Source: Rhinopomastus cyanomelas
Taxonomy: Eukaryota > Chordata > Aves > Bucerotiformes > Rhinopomastidae
Length of the DNA: 64,000 nucleotides
Direction: 5' to 3'
Assembly (NCBI GenBank): GCA_013400115.1
Contig: VXBP01000349.1
Span: 868,001 to 932,000, forward strand
Shown: positions 49,901 to 52,900 of the stretch, one piece after another
Layout of the letters: every line of letters starts with the position of its first letter
How positions within the stretch are numbered: the stretch's first letter is position 1
Notes under the pieces: generated by a model
Databases searched by the model: none
Told to the model about the DNA's origin: nothing
What the model saw: only the letters and a program-made list of their open reading frames with translations
Program-made: the position numbers and the translations under genes

Positions 49901-52900
49901 TCAACAAAGAAAATAAGGCACAAGAAAATAAGGAGCAGCACTTCAGGACTCTGTTGTATCACTTGGTCTAGCTGATCCTGCTCTGGCAGGGGGATTGGAT
50001 TAGATAATTTTTTGAGGTCCCTTCCAATCCCTAATGTTCTGTGAGGAGGCACCACAAGATTTGGATCAAATGTAGCAGACTGATAGGTACTTCTATGATT
50101 TTAATTACAATTTGAATAGAGATTTAAAATTGTGGCTTAGGAAACTGATCTAATTTACTGTCACCTCTTTCACATTTATTTATTTCAAATGTACTTTGCA
50201 GAAAACAAAGAGGTTTGTTCGCAGTGGCTGGTACTGATCAGAGCCTCCACATTATTTCCATATTCCTTAGGTGTTTAAGAAAAGAAAAATAAGCAAGATG
50301 GAATCTAAAGTCTCTTGGCTGTGTCAGATCTACCTTTTTTCCCTGCCAAATCTCATTTTACATTTGAAATTGTATTAGTGAACAAAGGCAGTAGTAATTG
50401 CACTTTAGAATTAGACTTGTCATCCTGGATCACGATACATTGGCATCTCATTTTTATTCATAAAATAGAAGAGGAAAACAATGTTCCCTGATGTTTCTTA
50501 GCTTAGCTTCTTCACTTTGAATGAAAAAATGTTTCCAAGCTAAATGGAAAACCGGGAGTGATTAAAGACAAATAAAGGCAATAAAGACAGGGTGGTACTG
50601 TCTTTGTAAATGAAGAAACAAATACAGACTGAGGGAGGGAACAAAAAACAATTGGGGAAAAAAAGCTGTGAAAAATAGATCTTGTCTAATGAATTATTTT
50701 AGGCATCTATTGATAAAATAAATTTGTAAATACACAAATACAGACCCAAACAGACACAACACTTGGCTGATAGATGAGTGCTTCAGAGATCTGTCACCAG
50801 AAACTCAAGGAGCACTCAGTGTTTGCATAAAGAATTTCAACTCAGCAGCGGGACAGCTGAAAAATCATTTGGTGTTCTGCAAGCAGAATTAAAAATGCAA
50901 AATCCACACTGCATCTATGGAGTCCCTTTAAAAGTTGCTCTTGTCCCTGACAACTGGAAATAAACCACCAACAGAAGGCCAGTGCAATGCCCTATCCAAA
51001 ATGGCCAACTTTTCAGACATAGAAAAAGAAGAACAGGTAACAAGGACCATTGTGTTCTTGAAATGACACTTGCAGGTTCTCGTGACTTGATGATACTTCT
51101 ACATACATTTGGAAGGACAGATCTTGTCATGAAGAGCATTTTAGCTCAGAAAATACCTGACAAGAATCCAGCATAAAACCTTGGAGTGATGCAAGGCTGA
51201 AGGGAGACCTACTTGCTCTGTACAACTATCTGAAAGGAGGTTGGGAAGAGGTGGGGATTGGTCTCTTCTCACAAGGAACAAGTGACAGAACACGAGGAAA
51301 AGGTTTCAAGTGATAGCAGGGGAAGTTTAGGTCAGACATGAGGAAAAACTTCTTCCTGGAAAGGGTCATGAGGCCTTGGAACAGGCTGCCCAGGGAGGGT
51401 GTTGAAGCAACATCCCTGGTCGTGTTTCAAAGTCATGGAGATCTGGAGCTTAGGGCCATGGTTTAGCAGTGGCTAGTTAGGTTCATGGCTGGACTCAATG
51501 ATTTTCTTTAGATCTTTTCCCACCTAAATGATTCAATGATTCCACCACATGATACTCCGTAGCTGGCTCTCTAGAGACTATTCAAGGCCATTTAGATTGA
51601 TCATTAGTGGCTGCAACTACACGAGTGTTGCTTTAATTCTCTGCTCCTCCGCCCTGAACAAGAGCCCCGAGTTTTCCACCTCCACTTGAAGCAGTCAGAC
51701 TACTCCTTTGCAAGGAGGGACAGCCCAAATCTCTGATCACACTGCTGAACAGCTCTCTCAGAACAGCCTCTGTTTCAGGTACTCCTATTTCCCTGTCCTG
51801 TCCATGCTCCAGAAATCTGCTATGGGCTGACAACACTTCACCTTCTCCAGAGGTTTCCAGTTAGAGACCTGTGGTGGTGAGCACAGGCTTGAAGCAGAGA
51901 TGACTGACAAGGGCAGGAAAACAGAGTGAGGGACAAAAGGGAACAGAGAAAATGAAAACCAGAGGAAAGAGAATAGCTGAGATTTGCTGCAGCCACACAC
52001 TTGGTGGAAACTCTCTCTTCCAGCTTGTACCCTGCAGCACTCTGCAGAAGACCTGTCAAAGGAACCTTTGGGAGTTCAAGAGACAACATTTAACTGGGGC
52101 TACAAAACTGATTTATTTTTTAGTATATATATAAAAATATAACTCCAGCCACATTGCGTCTTCTACCTCCTACGGCCTTTTTTTGACTCTTACAGCAGAT
52201 GAACTCTAAAGTTCTCAGTAACTGATTTTCTTTAGGAGACACAAAGACTATCGCACTCATATTTCGGATGCTTCTGATGATTTAGGGGCTCATTAGCTCA
52301 GAGAGAACTTTGGGTTTGCAGGCAGAGAAGCAGGTGCTCGTCGCTCAAAGCAGCAAGTGACGTCAGTACAACCCTCTTCAAGCATCTTGTGTCAAAACAG
52401 CAATTCTTCCCGCTGTCGCTTTTGAAGGTCAAAAGCTCCCTCGCAGTTGAATTCACTGAGCAAGCAAAGCCTGGGTACGCGCCTTTATATCCCAGCCCGC
52501 TGACAATCCTGAATGCCAGAGTCAAACTGCCATTTGCGGGAGATAAAAAAAGGAAGGCAAAACAAAAACAAAACCCTCTTGGCTTTGCCAGCCTGTTCCA
52601 CAGCAGAGCAGGAGCAATTTCAATACAACTGTCATTGTGATTTCACCACCCCGCTCCCCCATCTCCACTTCTCTAAATGAAATTCAAAACATTTTTTGAA
52701 GAGCAGAAGGAATCAATTAGTACTGGAGGTTGTGTTTGCCCCTTTCCTCTCACCTGTCCTGACAGATCAGGGAATTTAAGCCACATTTAAAGCCTGGAGA
52801 CACAGGTATTTTATAAAGAGGAACAAATAAAACGGCAGAACCACAGCAGTACACACAATTCTTATGGGTCTGTATGATAGCAAAAAGCCTTTTGCTTTAA

